Assembly (NCBI RefSeq): GCF_002119425.1
Contig: NZ_MDSU01000001.1
Coordinates: 62,001-126,000 of the forward strand
Source: Desulfurella amilsii
Lineage (GTDB): Bacteria > Campylobacterota_A > Desulfurellia > Desulfurellales > Desulfurellaceae
Direction of reading: 5' to 3'
Length of the DNA: 64,000 nt
Numbering within the stretch: the first letter of the stretch is position 1; each line of letters begins with the position of its first letter. A program made the translations under genes and the position numbers. Below are positions 44,390 to 54,088 of the stretch, one piece after another. The notes below the pieces were generated by a model. The model worked only from the letters and a program-made list of their open reading frames with translations. It did not search any database and was not told the DNA's origin.

Positions 44390-45328
44390 ATGGATTTTTT
44401 GATTTTTACAGGTCAAGGTTCACAGTTTGTTGGAATGATAAAAGATCTTTATGATAGTTTTGATATTGTAAAGAATGTGGTAAAAAGAGCAGATGAATCC
44501 TTGTCTTTTTCTTTGAGTAATTTGATGTTTAATGGTCCATCAAATGAACTTTTATTAACTCAAAATGCTCAACCAGCAATACTAACATCCTCAATTGCCG
44601 TATATGAGCTGATAAAAACCGAATTAGGTTTTGAGTTTGAAATAAGCGCGGGCCATTCTTTAGGCCAATACTCAAGTCTTGTTGCAGCTGGCTCTATTTG
44701 CCTAGAAGATGCCGTCTTTGCTGTTTATAATCGCGGAAAATTCATGCAGGAAGCAGTAAGTGTGGGCATTGGCGCAATGATGGCTGTAATAGGCAATAAT
44801 ATAAAAGAAATAGAAAATTTATGCAAAGACGTTTCCAAAGATAGCGAGTTTTACTGTGATATTGCAAACTACAATGCGCCTACTCAGATTATAGTTTCTG
44901 GCTATAAAAAGGGTGTTGAAGGTTTGCAGTCAATTATAAGAGAAAGAAATTTAGGCAAAACAATTATGCTAGATGTATCTGCGCCTTTTCATTGCAAATT
45001 AATGGAGCCAGTCAAAGAAAAAATGCAAAAGGTTTTAGACAGCATTACAATAAACCCTGTAGATAAAATTATAATCGAAAATGTAAATTCAAACATTATC
45101 AAAACGCCTGATCAAATAAAACAATCATTACTTGAGCAAATAGCAAAACCAGTTAGATGGGTAGATAATGTAAATAAAGCTTTAGTATATCCAATAAAGT
45201 CTATAGTTGAATGTGGCCCAAAAGATACTTTGTCATTAATGCTAAAGAGAAATGTTAAAAATGTGAATATTAGTGGAATTTTTGATTTAAAAAGTTATAA
45301 TACATTTAGGGAAGTTTATGGGTTATAA
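44390..45328 (+). CDS. fabD: Malonyl-CoA:ACP transacylase
   Basis: Loads malonate onto acyl carrier protein. 312 aa. FTGQGSQFVGM at the start, Gln-rich oxyanion segment, nucleophile S90 in AGHSLGQYSSL, and His in SAPFHCKLM. ATG 44390 follows the fabK stop by 1 nt with GGAG just upstream; an in-frame start at 44378 is less likely. The last 11 nt overlap fabG. Confidence 0.95.
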   Translation: MDFLIFTGQGSQFVGMIKDLYDSFDIVKNVVKRADESLSFSLSNLMFNGPSNELLLTQNAQPAILTSSIAVYELIKTELGFEFEISAGHSLGQYSSLVAAGSICLEDAVFAVYNRGKFMQEAVSVGIGAMMAVIGNNIKEIENLCKDVSKDSEFYCDIANYNAPTQIIVSGYKKGVEGLQSIIRERNLGKTIMLDVSAPFHCKLMEPVKEKMQKVLDSITINPVDKIIIENVNSNIIKTPDQIKQSLLEQIAKPVRWVDNVNKALVYPIKSIVECGPKDTLSLMLKRNVKNVNISGIFDLKSYNTFREVYGL

Positions 45329-46061
45329 GGGTGATGTTGTAGTTGTTACTGGAGCTTCAAAAGGTATTGGGGCGTTTATAGCTATAGAACTTGCAAAAAA
45401 AGGCCTAAGTGCCATTATAAATTATAATTCAAGTGAGGGAAAAGCTATAGCTATTAGCGAATCAATTAAAAAAGAGCAGGGCAAGTGCGAGATAAAGAAA
45501 TTTGATGTATCTAATTATGCTGAAGTTGAGAAAGCTTTTGAAGAAATCATTGATAAGTATAAAAAGATTGATTACCTTGTTAACAATGCAGGTATTGTCT
45601 CTGATAATTTAATAATAAAAATGAAAGAAGACGAGTTTGATAAGGTAGTGAGATTAAACTTATACGGTACTTTTAATTGTTCTAAAATTGTTGCAAAATA
45701 CATGTTGAAACAAAGGTTTGGTGTGATAGTAAATATTAGCTCAATTGTAGGTCTTTTTGGTAATGCGGGCCAATCAAATTATGCCGCTTCAAAAGCCGGT
45801 ATTATAGGTTTTACAAAGAGTTTAGCAAAAGAGTTGGGCTCAAGAAATATTCGAGTGAATGCTGTTGCACCTGGCTTTATTGAAACTGATATGACTAATG
45901 GTCTTAATATAATACAAAAGAAGTTTTTAACAGATAAAATTGCACTAAGAAGGCTAGGCAGCGGTCAAGATGTAGCTAACCTGGTTGCTTTTTTGCTTAG
46001 TGAAGAAGCTAGCTATATTACAGGTGAAGTAATAAACATAGACGGTGGTTTAAGTATTTAA
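45318..46061 (+). CDS. fabG: 3-oxoacyl-ACP reductase
   Basis: NADPH-dependent reduction of 3-oxoacyl-ACP. 247 aa short-chain dehydrogenase: VTGASKGIGA cofactor site, NNAGI, catalytic Ser in NISSIVG, YAASKAG with Tyr and Lys, and the C-terminal ITGEVINIDGG. Overlaps fabD by 11 nt and precedes acpP by 27 nt. Confidence 0.96.
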   Translation: MGYKGDVVVVTGASKGIGAFIAIELAKKGLSAIINYNSSEGKAIAISESIKKEQGKCEIKKFDVSNYAEVEKAFEEIIDKYKKIDYLVNNAGIVSDNLIIKMKEDEFDKVVRLNLYGTFNCSKIVAKYMLKQRFGVIVNISSIVGLFGNAGQSNYAASKAGIIGFTKSLAKELGSRNIRVNAVAPGFIETDMTNGLNIIQKKFLTDKIALRRLGSGQDVANLVAFLLSEEASYITGEVINIDGGLSI

Positions 46062-46088
46062 AAATAATTGCACAAGGAGGAATAATAG

Positions 46089-46328
46089 ATGTCATCTATT
46101 GCAGATCAGGTAAAAGAAATCATTAAAGAACAGCTAGGGGTTGAAGAAGAAGAGATTAAGCCAGAGGCAAAGTTTATTGAGGATCTTGGGGCAGATTCTT
46201 TGGATACTGTAGAATTAGTTATGGCTATGGAAGAAAAATTTGGTATAGAAATACCAGATTCAGATGCAGAGAAAATTTTAACTGTCCAAGACGCAATAAG
46301 CTACGTAGAAAGCCATATTAATAAATAA
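46089..46328 (+). CDS. acpP: Acyl carrier protein
   Basis: 79 aa acidic helical carrier. The phosphopantetheine attachment Ser is S37 in [20 protein letters not shown] lies upstream of the ATG, the strongest ribosome-binding site of the cluster, in keeping with the high level of ACP needed. fabF starts 2 nt after the stop. Confidence 0.98.
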   Translation: MSSIADQVKEIIKEQLGVEEEEIKPEAKFIEDLGADSLDTVELVMAMEEKFGIEIPDSDAEKILTVQDAISYVESHINK

Positions 46329-46330
46329 TT

Positions 46331-47572
46331 ATGAGAAAGAGGGTAGTTGTAACAGGCTATGGGATAATATCGCCCATAGGCCTTTCTGCTAAAGAAAGTT
46401 ATAAAAATGCCATAAATGGCGTAAGTGGTATTGACAAAATTACAAAGTTCGATGCTACCAATTTTGAAGTTAAAATTGCTGCAGAAGTTAAAGGTTTTAA
46501 TCCAGAAAATTATGTAGAAAAAAAAGAAGTTAAAAAGTACGATTTATTTAGTCTATATGCTTTAGTTGCAGCTCAAGAAGCCATAGAAAATTCTGGTCTA
46601 GATTTAGAAAAACTCGATTTATTTAGATGTGGTGTAAGTGTGGGTTCTGGTATTGGAGGTCTTGGGACAATAGAAAAATATGAACAAGCTTTGATGCAAC
46701 GTGGCTACAAGGGTGTATCACCATTTTTTATACCCACAGCCGTAATAAACATGGCTGGAGGTAATATTGCTATAAAGTATAGACTAAAGGGCCCAAATTA
46801 TGCTACAGTTACAGCATGCGCCTCCGCAACGCACGCGATTGGATTTGCAGCTAGAAACATAATATATGGTGATGCAGATGTTATGATTGCTGGTGGGTGT
46901 GAATCAACAATTACGCCTCTTGCAATAGCGGGTTTCCAAAACATGAAAGCACTCTCAACTAGAAATGACGAGCCACAAAAAGCATCCAGGCCATTCGATT
47001 CAAAAAGGGATGGTTTTATTGTTGGAGAAGGAGCAGGTATACTAGTTTTAGAAGAATACGAGTTTGCAAAAAAGCGTAATGCAAATATTTTAGCAGAGCT
47101 TGTGGGTTTTGGGATGAGCGATGATGGTTATCATATAACTGCACCCGATCCAGAAGGCAAAGGTGCAATTTATGCTATGCAAATGGCTTTGAATGACGCT
47201 CGTCTAAACCCAGAAAGTATTGATTACATAAATGCTCACGGTACATCTACATATTTTAATGACAAAATAGAAACGTTAAGTATTAAAACTGTATTTAAAG
47301 AACATGCGTATAAATTGGCTGTTAGCTCGACTAAATCAATGACAGGGCATTTGCTTGGTGCAGCAGGTGGTATTGAAGCAGTTTTTAGTGCTATGGTAAT
47401 CGAAAATTCAATTATACCGCCAACTATAAACCTAGAACACCCAGATCCAGAATGTGATTTGTTTTACGTTCCAAACGTGTCCATTGAAAAGAAAGTAAAT
47501 GCTGTTATGTCAAATTCTTTTGGCTTTGGTGGTGCAAACGCTGTTTTAGTGTTTAAAAAATTTAATGAATAA
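46331..47572 (+). CDS. fabF: 3-oxoacyl-ACP synthase II
   Basis: Chain-elongating condensing enzyme. 413 aa. Cys-His-His triad: C163 ([11 protein letters not shown]), His in [11 protein letters not shown], His in [11 protein letters not shown]. The C-terminal [13 protein letters not shown] is conserved. Overlaps gph by 8 nt. FabA or FabB are not seen, so the unsaturated fatty-acid route is not explained here. Confidence 0.97.
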   Translation: MRKRVVVTGYGIISPIGLSAKESYKNAINGVSGIDKITKFDATNFEVKIAAEVKGFNPENYVEKKEVKKYDLFSLYALVAAQEAIENSGLDLEKLDLFRCGVSVGSGIGGLGTIEKYEQALMQRGYKGVSPFFIPTAVINMAGGNIAIKYRLKGPNYATVTACASATHAIGFAARNIIYGDADVMIAGGCESTITPLAIAGFQNMKALSTRNDEPQKASRPFDSKRDGFIVGEGAGILVLEEYEFAKKRNANILAELVGFGMSDDGYHITAPDPEGKGAIYAMQMALNDARLNPESIDYINAHGTSTYFNDKIETLSIKTVFKEHAYKLAVSSTKSMTGHLLGAAGGIEAVFSAMVIENSIIPPTINLEHPDPECDLFYVPNVSIEKKVNAVMSNSFGFGGANAVLVFKKFNE

Positions 47573-48209
47573 TGCTATTTTTTTTGATTTAGATGGAACG
47601 CTTGTCGATTCAAAAAGTGATTTAGGAAAAGCAGTGGTTTACACTGCTTTAAATCTTAAATTAAAAATTTTAAGCAAAGAATATATTTTGTCTTTGGTGG
47701 GTAACGGGATACACAGGTTAGTTAGAGATTATTTAGACTCAATTGCTTGCCCTGATTATTATAATCAATTTTTAAATATTTTTTTATTATATTACTACGA
47801 TCATGTGTGTGAGGATAGTTATCTTTACGATGGTGTTAAATCCACATTACTGACTTTAAAAAAACACTATAAGTTATTTGTAGTAAGCAACAAGCTTGAA
47901 AAGTTTTCCAAAAAATTATTAAATGAGTTAGGTATTGCCGATTTTTTTGAAGAAATAGTTGGCGGAGACAGTTTTGAGAATAAAAAACCACATCCTCAGC
48001 CTATTTTGAGTTTAATTGAAAGACATGCAATAAATCCATTAAGTTCTCTTTTTGTGGGTGATAGCGAAAATGATTATTTTGCTTCGAAAGCTTCAAATAT
48101 TCAAATGGGGTGGATCAGTTTCGGCTATAAAGATGAATCAATTTTAAAAAAAATTACTCCTGACTTTATTTTTGATAAATTTCGGTATATATTAAATATA
48201 GCTTTATGA
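47565..48209 (+). CDS. gph: HAD phosphatase, phosphoglycolate phosphatase-like
   Basis: 214 aa. Motif [14 protein letters not shown], a four-helix cap, motif II VVSNK, Lys in ENKKPHPQP and motif [15 protein letters not shown]. Matches Gph-type phosphatases that remove 2-phosphoglycolate, but HAD substrates are hard to predict. Coupled by overlaps to fabF (8 nt) and the following nucleotidyltransferase gene (4 nt). Confidence 0.88.
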   Translation: MNNAIFFDLDGTLVDSKSDLGKAVVYTALNLKLKILSKEYILSLVGNGIHRLVRDYLDSIACPDYYNQFLNIFLLYYYDHVCEDSYLYDGVKSTLLTLKKHYKLFVVSNKLEKFSKKLLNELGIADFFEEIVGGDSFENKKPHPQPILSLIERHAINPLSSLFVGDSENDYFASKASNIQMGWISFGYKDESILKKITPDFIFDKFRYILNIAL

Positions 48210-49603
48210 ATTTTGATATTGAAGCATATCCCTATATGAATCAATTAAAAATTTTGTGCAATAACCATAAAGTCAAGTCATATCTAGTTGGCGGTGCTAT
48301 AAGGGATATGCTTTTGAATAAAAAGCCAACAGATTTTGATTTTTTGATTAGCGATAAAATTGATGATATAGCTGCAACATTTTCGCAAATAACCGGCAAA
48401 ACACATATACTATTTGAAAAAAAAATAAGGGTCTTTAGGTATGTTTTTGACGATTGCACAATTGATTTATCCCAGTTTGAGCCCAATAATTTAGAGTCAG
48501 AATTAAAAAGAAGAGATTTTACTATCAATGCAATTGCTTTGGATCTGGATACGAAAAATATCATAGATCCCACAAAAGGCATTGATGATCTTCAAAATCG
48601 CATTGTTAAATATTCAAATAGTTATATTTTTGAGGAAGACCCAATTCGACTAATAAGATTGTTTCGTATTGCTGCCAAACTAAAGTTTGATATAGAAAAA
48701 AACACTTTAAAAAAAGCTAAAGACCTTGTTTATCTTATTAACAGTGTTGCAAAAGATAGGATAACGCAAGAATTAGAAAAATTTTTTATAATAAACGATA
48801 CCTATAGTTATCTTTTATTAATGGATAGGATTGGTTTACTTGATGAGCTTTTCGAAGAATTGTCTTACGAAAATGGCTGCATGCAAAGCTCAAGTCATCT
48901 ATATGATGTAAAATCACACTCTTTAAGTGTGTACAATTTTGTTGAGTGGTCGATTTTAAGGATGAAAAGAATAGTTGGTGAAGAATGTTTTGAACATTAT
49001 TATGGTTATTATAAGGCAAATAGAAAGCAAATAATTATTGCTTTAAAATTAGCTGCACTGTTTCATGATTGCTCAAAGCCGTTTGTAAAACAAGTGGTTG
49101 GTGATGAAATTTCATTTAAAAATCATGAAATTTACAGTGCAGAAATTTTTCAAAAGTTTGCCAAAAAATTCAATTTTCAAAAAAAGATTACACAAATTGC
49201 AACATTTTTGATTTTAAACCACATAGAACCTGCTAAACTTTTTTTAAATTGGAAAAACAATGCTTTAACTGATGAATTATTGTACGATTTTTTTGATAAA
49301 TTCGGTATTAATGGTGTTGATCTTTTGATTTTTGCTTTAGCAGATACTTTAGCTAAAGGAAAAATCAAAATGATAAACAGAGAGGTATTTATAGACTTTC
49401 TCAAAGATATGACATGTTTTTACTTCGAAAGATATGTAAATTTCTTAAAAGTACCGCAAATTTTAAAAGCAGATGAGCTAATTGATCTAGGTGTTGAAAA
49501 CAAAAAGCTTACTGCAGTTATTAAACTACTTAAAAAAAGCGTTTTTTTGCAAAAAATTAAAACAAAAGACGATGCTGTCAAGTTTGCAAAACAGTTTTTG
49601 TGA
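48206..49603 (+). CDS. cca: CCA tRNA nucleotidyltransferase / poly(A) polymerase family, with HD domain
   Basis: 465 aa. Class II nucleotidyltransferase head: VGGAIRDMLL, the catalytic DFDF, RRDFTINAIALD and EDPIRLIRLFR. A C-terminal HD domain is shown by LFHDCSKP. Both Ser tRNAs in this window encode CCA, so if this pattern is general the enzyme may mainly repair ends or polyadenylate RNA. The stop is 4 nt from the convergent minE stop. Confidence 0.9.
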   Translation: MNFDIEAYPYMNQLKILCNNHKVKSYLVGGAIRDMLLNKKPTDFDFLISDKIDDIAATFSQITGKTHILFEKKIRVFRYVFDDCTIDLSQFEPNNLESELKRRDFTINAIALDLDTKNIIDPTKGIDDLQNRIVKYSNSYIFEEDPIRLIRLFRIAAKLKFDIEKNTLKKAKDLVYLINSVAKDRITQELEKFFIINDTYSYLLLMDRIGLLDELFEELSYENGCMQSSSHLYDVKSHSLSVYNFVEWSILRMKRIVGEECFEHYYGYYKANRKQIIIALKLAALFHDCSKPFVKQVVGDEISFKNHEIYSAEIFQKFAKKFNFQKKITQIATFLILNHIEPAKLFLNWKNNALTDELLYDFFDKFGINGVDLLIFALADTLAKGKIKMINREVFIDFLKDMTCFYFERYVNFLKVPQILKADELIDLGVENKKLTAVIKLLKKSVFLQKIKTKDDAVKFAKQFL

Positions 49604-49607
49604 CAAT

Positions 49608-49847
49608 TTAGCGCAAAGGTATATTTATTTCTAGTATTTCAAGATGATTATCACGTTCTAACTTAACATCTATGCGAGATGGGTCAATTTTGACATATTT
49701 TGATATTACAGCTATTAAGTCTTTCCTTAAATCTTCTACAAATGGGGCGCTGTTCAGCTGCCTTTCGTGTGCAAGAATTATTTGCAGTCTATCTTTTGCA
49801 ACATTGGCTGATTCTCGTCTTTTTGTGAAAAAATCTAACAATCCCAT
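49608..49847 (-). CDS. minE: Cell division topological specificity factor MinE
   Basis: 79 aa. MGLLDFFTKRR begins the membrane-targeting and MinD-binding part, followed by AKDRLQIILAHERQ, the MinD-contact helix/strand, and a dimerisation domain. It drives MinD oscillation. Last gene of minC-minD-minE, 3 nt after minD. Confidence 0.93.
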   Translation of the reverse strand: MGLLDFFTKRRESANVAKDRLQIILAHERQLNSAPFVEDLRKDLIAVISKYVKIDPSRIDVKLERDNHLEILEINIPLR

Positions 49848-49850
49848 GTT

Positions 49851-50645
49851 TTAATCCCTAAAAAAGCTAAAAATCGTTTGTAAAAAGCCTTTTTTTTCTT
49901 CTTTTATTTCGTTGAAATCTATATTGTCACCTAAAATTCTTCTCACCACATTAAAGTAGGCTTTGCCAGATGGACTATCTTTGTGTAGTACCGAGGGCTC
50001 GCCCATGTTTGTATAACTAATGATATTTTTATCTTCTGGTATAATACCAATAAGCGGTATGCTTAAAATCTGTAAAACATCATCTGTATTTAACATGTTG
50101 CCATTTTTAACCAGAAGTGGGTTTATTCTATTTATGATAAGCTTAATATTTCTTTTTTCATTGGCTTCAAGTATGCCTACAACCCTATCTGCATCTCTAA
50201 TGGACGAAATTTCTGGCGTTGTGACAATAAATACTTCATCAGCTGGTATCATGGCATTTTTAAATCCACCTTCGATACCAGCCGGTGAGTCTAAAATAAT
50301 AAAATCAAATTCTTCTTTTAACTCTTGAGTTAACTTGACTACCTGTTCGGGTTTTACAGCAGACTTGTCTCTTGTTTGGGCTGCTGCTATGAGGTATAGA
50401 TTTTCTGTTCTTTTATCCCTAATTAGAGCCTGGTTAATTTTAGCTACATTTTCAATAACATTTACTACATCATAAACAATTCTGTTTTCTAAGCCCAAGA
50501 TCATATCAAGGTTTCTAAGACCAATATCAAGATCAATTGCAACGCATTTTTTCCCTGCAAGTGCAAGCCCAAGTGCAATGTTAGCGCTAGTGGTAGATTT
50601 TCCTACACCACCTTTTCCAGATGTAATTGTAATTACTTTCCCCAT
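49851..50645 (-). CDS. minD: Septum site-determining ATPase MinD
   Basis: 264 aa ParA-like ATPase. Deviant Walker A KGGVGKST, DLDIGLRNLD, ILDSPAGIEGG and VTTPEISSIRDADRV. The C-terminal amphipathic membrane-targeting helix is seen as KKGFLQTIFSFFRD. Recruits MinC and MinE to the membrane. 4 nt after minC. Confidence 0.97.
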   Translation of the reverse strand: MGKVITITSGKGGVGKSTTSANIALGLALAGKKCVAIDLDIGLRNLDMILGLENRIVYDVVNVIENVAKINQALIRDKRTENLYLIAAAQTRDKSAVKPEQVVKLTQELKEEFDFIILDSPAGIEGGFKNAMIPADEVFIVTTPEISSIRDADRVVGILEANEKRNIKLIINRINPLLVKNGNMLNTDDVLQILSIPLIGIIPEDKNIISYTNMGEPSVLHKDSPSGKAYFNVVRRILGDNIDFNEIKEEKKGFLQTIFSFFRD

Positions 50646-50649
50646 TTAG

Positions 50650-51291
50650 TCACTCCATTTTGTAATTTAGCCATTCTTTATAATCTAGTACAATAATTTG
50701 AGAATTTTCAACAAATGCAACCTCTGGTTCTTTTTTAGAGCCATTTTTGATTTTATCAGGTGCTTTGGCTAGTAAATCAGATATACGAATCTGAGGACTG
50801 TTAAGTTCAAATGCAAACACGAATGTGTCTTTGTTACTTTGAAAACCTGCGTGGGGTACACCCTCTAATGTGCCCAAAACAAATATATTTTTTTTTGCGT
50901 AAATATAGGCATCCCTATTTACATTACCCATAATAATTAAATTATCGTCGGATTCAAGAGTTTGGCCACTGCGCAAATTACCTTTAAAGACCACTGAGTT
51001 TGGGTGCTTTATTACTTCATTTAATAAAGGTACCTCTATATTATTTTCGATTTTTTCACTGTTAGCAAAAATAGCACTTATATTCAAATTGTGACTTTTG
51101 AGATAATTAATTATAGCACCAGTCTCTCTTTTACTATCTAATTTAATTGTCAATATAGAATTTTTAAATAACTCAAAGTTTTTCACTACGTGGTTTTGTA
51201 AAAAATCAATTATTTGCTCATCTGAACTATCGTTATCTATCTGGATTTCATATCCTAGATAATTTCTACCTTTTATTGATAAACCTTCCAT
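50650..51291 (-). CDS. minC: Septum site-determining protein MinC
   Basis: 213 aa inhibitor of FtsZ assembly. Variable N-terminal FtsZ-binding domain, and a C-terminal beta-helix with FKGNLRSGQTLE, LIIMGNVNRDAYIYA and GTLEGVPHAG-like turns, which binds MinD. No Shine-Dalgarno precedes the ATG; the candidate promoter at 51301-51329 leaves at most a few bases of leader. Confidence 0.92.
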   Translation of the reverse strand: MEGLSIKGRNYLGYEIQIDNDSSDEQIIDFLQNHVVKNFELFKNSILTIKLDSKRETGAIINYLKSHNLNISAIFANSEKIENNIEVPLLNEVIKHPNSVVFKGNLRSGQTLESDDNLIIMGNVNRDAYIYAKKNIFVLGTLEGVPHAGFQSNKDTFVFAFELNSPQIRISDLLAKAPDKIKNGSKKEPEVAFVENSQIIVLDYKEWLNYKME

Positions 51292-51300
51292 ACTAATTTA

Positions 51301-51329
51301 TAAATACCATAAAAAAATAATATTTTCAA
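51301..51329 (-). promoter_or_regulatory. Candidate minCDE promoter
   Basis: Minus strand TTGAAA (51329-51324), 17-nt spacer ending TGG (extended -10), TATTTA (51306-51301), then 9 nt to the minC ATG at 51291. The -10 is weak. A TATAAA at 51302-51297 is an alternative. Confidence 0.35.
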
Positions 51330-51335
51330 GAATTA

Positions 51336-51364
51336 TTGAAAATTAAAAACTCTTCATGTATACT
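51336..51364 (+). promoter_or_regulatory. Promoter of the VKOR/LPS-core operon (leaderless type)
   Basis: TTGAAA (51336-51341), 17-nt spacer, TATACT (51359-51364). GTG 51373 begins 8 nt after the -10, with no Shine-Dalgarno, so a leaderless transcript is predicted. It is divergent from minC. Confidence 0.6.
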
Positions 51365-51372
51365 TTGTGTCT

Positions 51373-52116
51373 GTGAAGAGAATTGCTATTTACCTACTGG
51401 GTTTTGTACTTTCTTTTATAGAGCTGGTTTTAGCTTTTTTCCATAAAAGTTTATGCGAGGCATACGCGTGCAAGCTTGTTGCAAGTTATGTAAAATATGG
51501 CGAGTTTGTATTAATATTAACTGGTGTTATTGTTTTTTTTATTCTGACATTGCTTGAATTGTCGAGATTTAATTTTAAAGATTATTTGATTGATGCGATT
51601 TTGATAGCTGCATTGTCAACTGAAGGCTTGCTTTTGTCTTTTCAAATTTTTTCGCTTAAAGTTATTTGTTATTTTTGTTTTTCAATATTTTTGATTTTTT
51701 TAATTATTGTGGTTTGGCGATTATTAGAAAAACATTATTCAATGTTTTTTGCAATTTTAGGTTTTTTGAGCGTGTTTTGTATAGGTTTCTTTATTATGCC
51801 AAACTTATCGCCTCTAAGGCAAGGTTATGATTTGTTTTACTCGAAAACCTGCCCCCATTGTGAAAAGACTATTTCCTTTTTAAGGAATTCACATATAAAT
51901 GTTAATTTATACGATGCGCAAGATTATAAAAACTTTTTAAACAATATTGGTATTGATGAAGTGCCTGTACTTTTTGTAAACCTAAAAGATCAAAAAAGGT
52001 TTGTTATAGGTGAAGAAAATATTCAAAAATATTTTTCGCAAAGCTCCCAAAATAGCAATTACAATTTCTTTAATAAAAACCAGACATGCATAATAGGGGA
52101 TAATTGTACAAAATGA
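51373..52116 (+). CDS. VKOR-like membrane protein fused to a thioredoxin-like domain
   Basis: 247 aa. Five hydrophobic segments (about 5-140) carry the VKOR pattern: loop cysteines C28 and C33 with S38, and the redox CxxC C99-x2-C102. A C-terminal thioredoxin-like domain has C160-P-H-C163 and the cis-Pro stretch EVPVLFV. Such bacterial VKOR fusions reoxidise DsbA-like proteins with quinone, and the fused domain acts as the partner. The start GTG 51373 (MKRIAIYLLG) is preferred to GTG 51367 because only the former fits the promoter distance. It overlaps the glycosyltransferase gene by ATGA. Confidence 0.88.
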   Translation: MKRIAIYLLGFVLSFIELVLAFFHKSLCEAYACKLVASYVKYGEFVLILTGVIVFFILTLLELSRFNFKDYLIDAILIAALSTEGLLLSFQIFSLKVICYFCFSIFLIFLIIVVWRLLEKHYSMFFAILGFLSVFCIGFFIMPNLSPLRQGYDLFYSKTCPHCEKTISFLRNSHINVNLYDAQDYKNFLNNIGIDEVPVLFVNLKDQKRFVIGEENIQKYFSQSSQNSNYNFFNKNQTCIIGDNCTK

Positions 52117-53138
52117 AAAAATTTCTGTTTATTCAGACAGCATTTTTAGGTGATGCCATTTTGAGTGTACCAATTATTGATTCTTTAAAAAATAAATATA
52201 AAGATGCGAGTATTACAGTTCTTACTACTCCACAAAATAAAGAAGTTTATACGCTAAACTCAAACATAGGTGAAATCATTCTTTATGATAAACATGGTTT
52301 GGAAAACAATGTATTTAGCATGATAAAGAAAATTAAGCTTCTAAAAGGTTTTGGCTTTGATTGTGTAATTACAAACCATCCTAGTGCAAGGACTGCGCTT
52401 ATTAGCTATTTTAGCGCAGCTAAGTTACGCATAGCGCCTTCTAGCGTTTCACTAAGATTTTTATATACAAATACGATAAATGTAGAAGTAGAAAGCTGTC
52501 CACATCAGATAGACAAAAACCTTGCATTACTCAAGCTTTTGGATTTTGAAGATAGAGATTTTATTAGAAAGATTAATTTGTTTTTTTTAAAAGAAGATGA
52601 AAAACTAATAAATGGTGTATTAGAAGCTTGCTCTGTAAATGATAATAAAAAAATTGTTGTTATAAATCCACTTTCTGCTTGGTCTACAAAAAGATGGCCA
52701 AAAGAGTACTATAAAGAGTTGGCTTTAATGCTTGAGCAAAATGGTTATTTGGTGTTATTAATTGGAACTCAAAAAGACATTAATATTGGCGAATACATAA
52801 AAAGCAACAAAAAAAACATTGTAAATCTCATGGGTCAAACAAACATCAAAGAATTATTTGCTGTAATTTCAAAAGCAAATTTATTGATATCAAACGATTC
52901 TGCGCCTGTTCATATTGCATCTGCATACAATATACCAACAATTGAGATTTATGGTCCCACTTCGCCAGAATTTGGTTTTTATCCGCTCAGTGAAAAAAAT
53001 GCAATTTTTGAGATAAAAGATTTAGATTGTAGGCCTTGTGGTTCGCATGGCAGCAATTCTTGCAAAAAGTCTCACTTTGAGTGTATGATGCGCATAAGAC
53101 CACAAGAAGTTTTTAAAACAGCTATTGAGTTTTTATAA
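52113..53138 (+). CDS. waaF: GT9 glycosyltransferase, LPS heptosyltransferase II-like
   Basis: 341 aa, GT-B fold. FLFIQTAFLGDAILSVP at the N-terminus, NPLSAWSTKRWP, the ADP-heptose site SNDSAPVHIASAYNIPTIEIYG and a Cys-rich end (CRPCGSHG, CKKSHFECM) match WaaF/WaaC heptosyltransferases that build the inner LPS core. ATG 52113 overlaps the upstream TGA; an in-frame ATG 9 nt earlier is less likely. Which of the two GT9 genes is heptosyltransferase I or II is not decided. Confidence 0.88.
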   Translation: MKKFLFIQTAFLGDAILSVPIIDSLKNKYKDASITVLTTPQNKEVYTLNSNIGEIILYDKHGLENNVFSMIKKIKLLKGFGFDCVITNHPSARTALISYFSAAKLRIAPSSVSLRFLYTNTINVEVESCPHQIDKNLALLKLLDFEDRDFIRKINLFFLKEDEKLINGVLEACSVNDNKKIVVINPLSAWSTKRWPKEYYKELALMLEQNGYLVLLIGTQKDINIGEYIKSNKKNIVNLMGQTNIKELFAVISKANLLISNDSAPVHIASAYNIPTIEIYGPTSPEFGFYPLSEKNAIFEIKDLDCRPCGSHGSNSCKKSHFECMMRIRPQEVFKTAIEFL

Positions 53139-54088
53139 TGAATTTTTGCATAATTCGCTTAAGCTCTTTAGGCGATATTGTTATAACCACTGCTTTTATT
53201 GTTGAACTAAAAAAAATTTACCCTCGAAGTAAGATTTTTTATGTTACAAAAGGGAGTTTTGTTGATTTATTTTATAATATGCCTTTTGTTGATAAAGTGG
53301 TAGAGTATAGCCAAGTAAGCAGTATAAAACATATAAAGTTTGATGCAATATACGATTTGCAAGTTAATTGGCGCAGTTTAATTTTAGCGCTAAAGCTCAA
53401 GGGCAAAATCTACAAAGCTCCAAAACATAGACTCTATAGATTAAAAGTATTGTATAAATCACGTTTTCCTTTTAGTTTTGTAAAAAATAAAAAACAAAAA
53501 GATATCATTGAAGATTATTTAGGTTTAATAGGTAAAAAGGATGGCTTACCAAAACTTATTTGCAAAAAGGAAAAACATGAGGGTTTAACAATCGGAATAG
53601 CTCCATTTGCTGCGTGGAAAAACAAAATGTGGGAGACGCAAAACTTTACCAAATTAATGGTACTGTTAGATAAAGAGTTTATTCACCCATCTTTTTTTAT
53701 TTTTGGCTCAAAGGATGAAAAAGCGCTTGCAAAAGATTTTGATGAACTAACATATAGGATAACCAATTATGTTGGTAATTTAAGACTGAGCCAGCTTGTC
53801 GAAAAAATAGGTTCATGTGATATTTTTATTACAAACGATTCGGGTTTGATGCACATTGCAAGTGCCTGTAATGTACCGATAGTGGCAATTTTTGGTCCAA
53901 CGGTAAAAGAATTTGGTTTTTATCCAAGAACAAAATCTGTTATAATAGAAAAACAGCTTGAATGTAGACCATGCCATTTGCACGGAGGCAATGTTTGCAG
54001 GCTAGGTCACTTTAGGTGCATGAGGGATATTAACCCTGAAGATGTATTTTTGGCAGTAAAAAGCTTGTTGGAGGAAAAAGATGGTTAG
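53138..54088 (+). CDS. GT9 glycosyltransferase, heptosyltransferase-like
   Basis: 316 aa, second GT9 enzyme. FCIIRLSSLGDIVITTAF, IAPFAAWKNKMW, TNDSGLMHIASACNVPIVAIFG and CRPCHLHGGNVC follow the same scheme as its neighbour. It probably adds the other core heptose. The A of its ATG is the last base of the previous TAA. Overlaps the deacetylase gene by 8 nt. Confidence 0.88.
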   Translation: MNFCIIRLSSLGDIVITTAFIVELKKIYPRSKIFYVTKGSFVDLFYNMPFVDKVVEYSQVSSIKHIKFDAIYDLQVNWRSLILALKLKGKIYKAPKHRLYRLKVLYKSRFPFSFVKNKKQKDIIEDYLGLIGKKDGLPKLICKKEKHEGLTIGIAPFAAWKNKMWETQNFTKLMVLLDKEFIHPSFFIFGSKDEKALAKDFDELTYRITNYVGNLRLSQLVEKIGSCDIFITNDSGLMHIASACNVPIVAIFGPTVKEFGFYPRTKSVIIEKQLECRPCHLHGGNVCRLGHFRCMRDINPEDVFLAVKSLLEEKDG

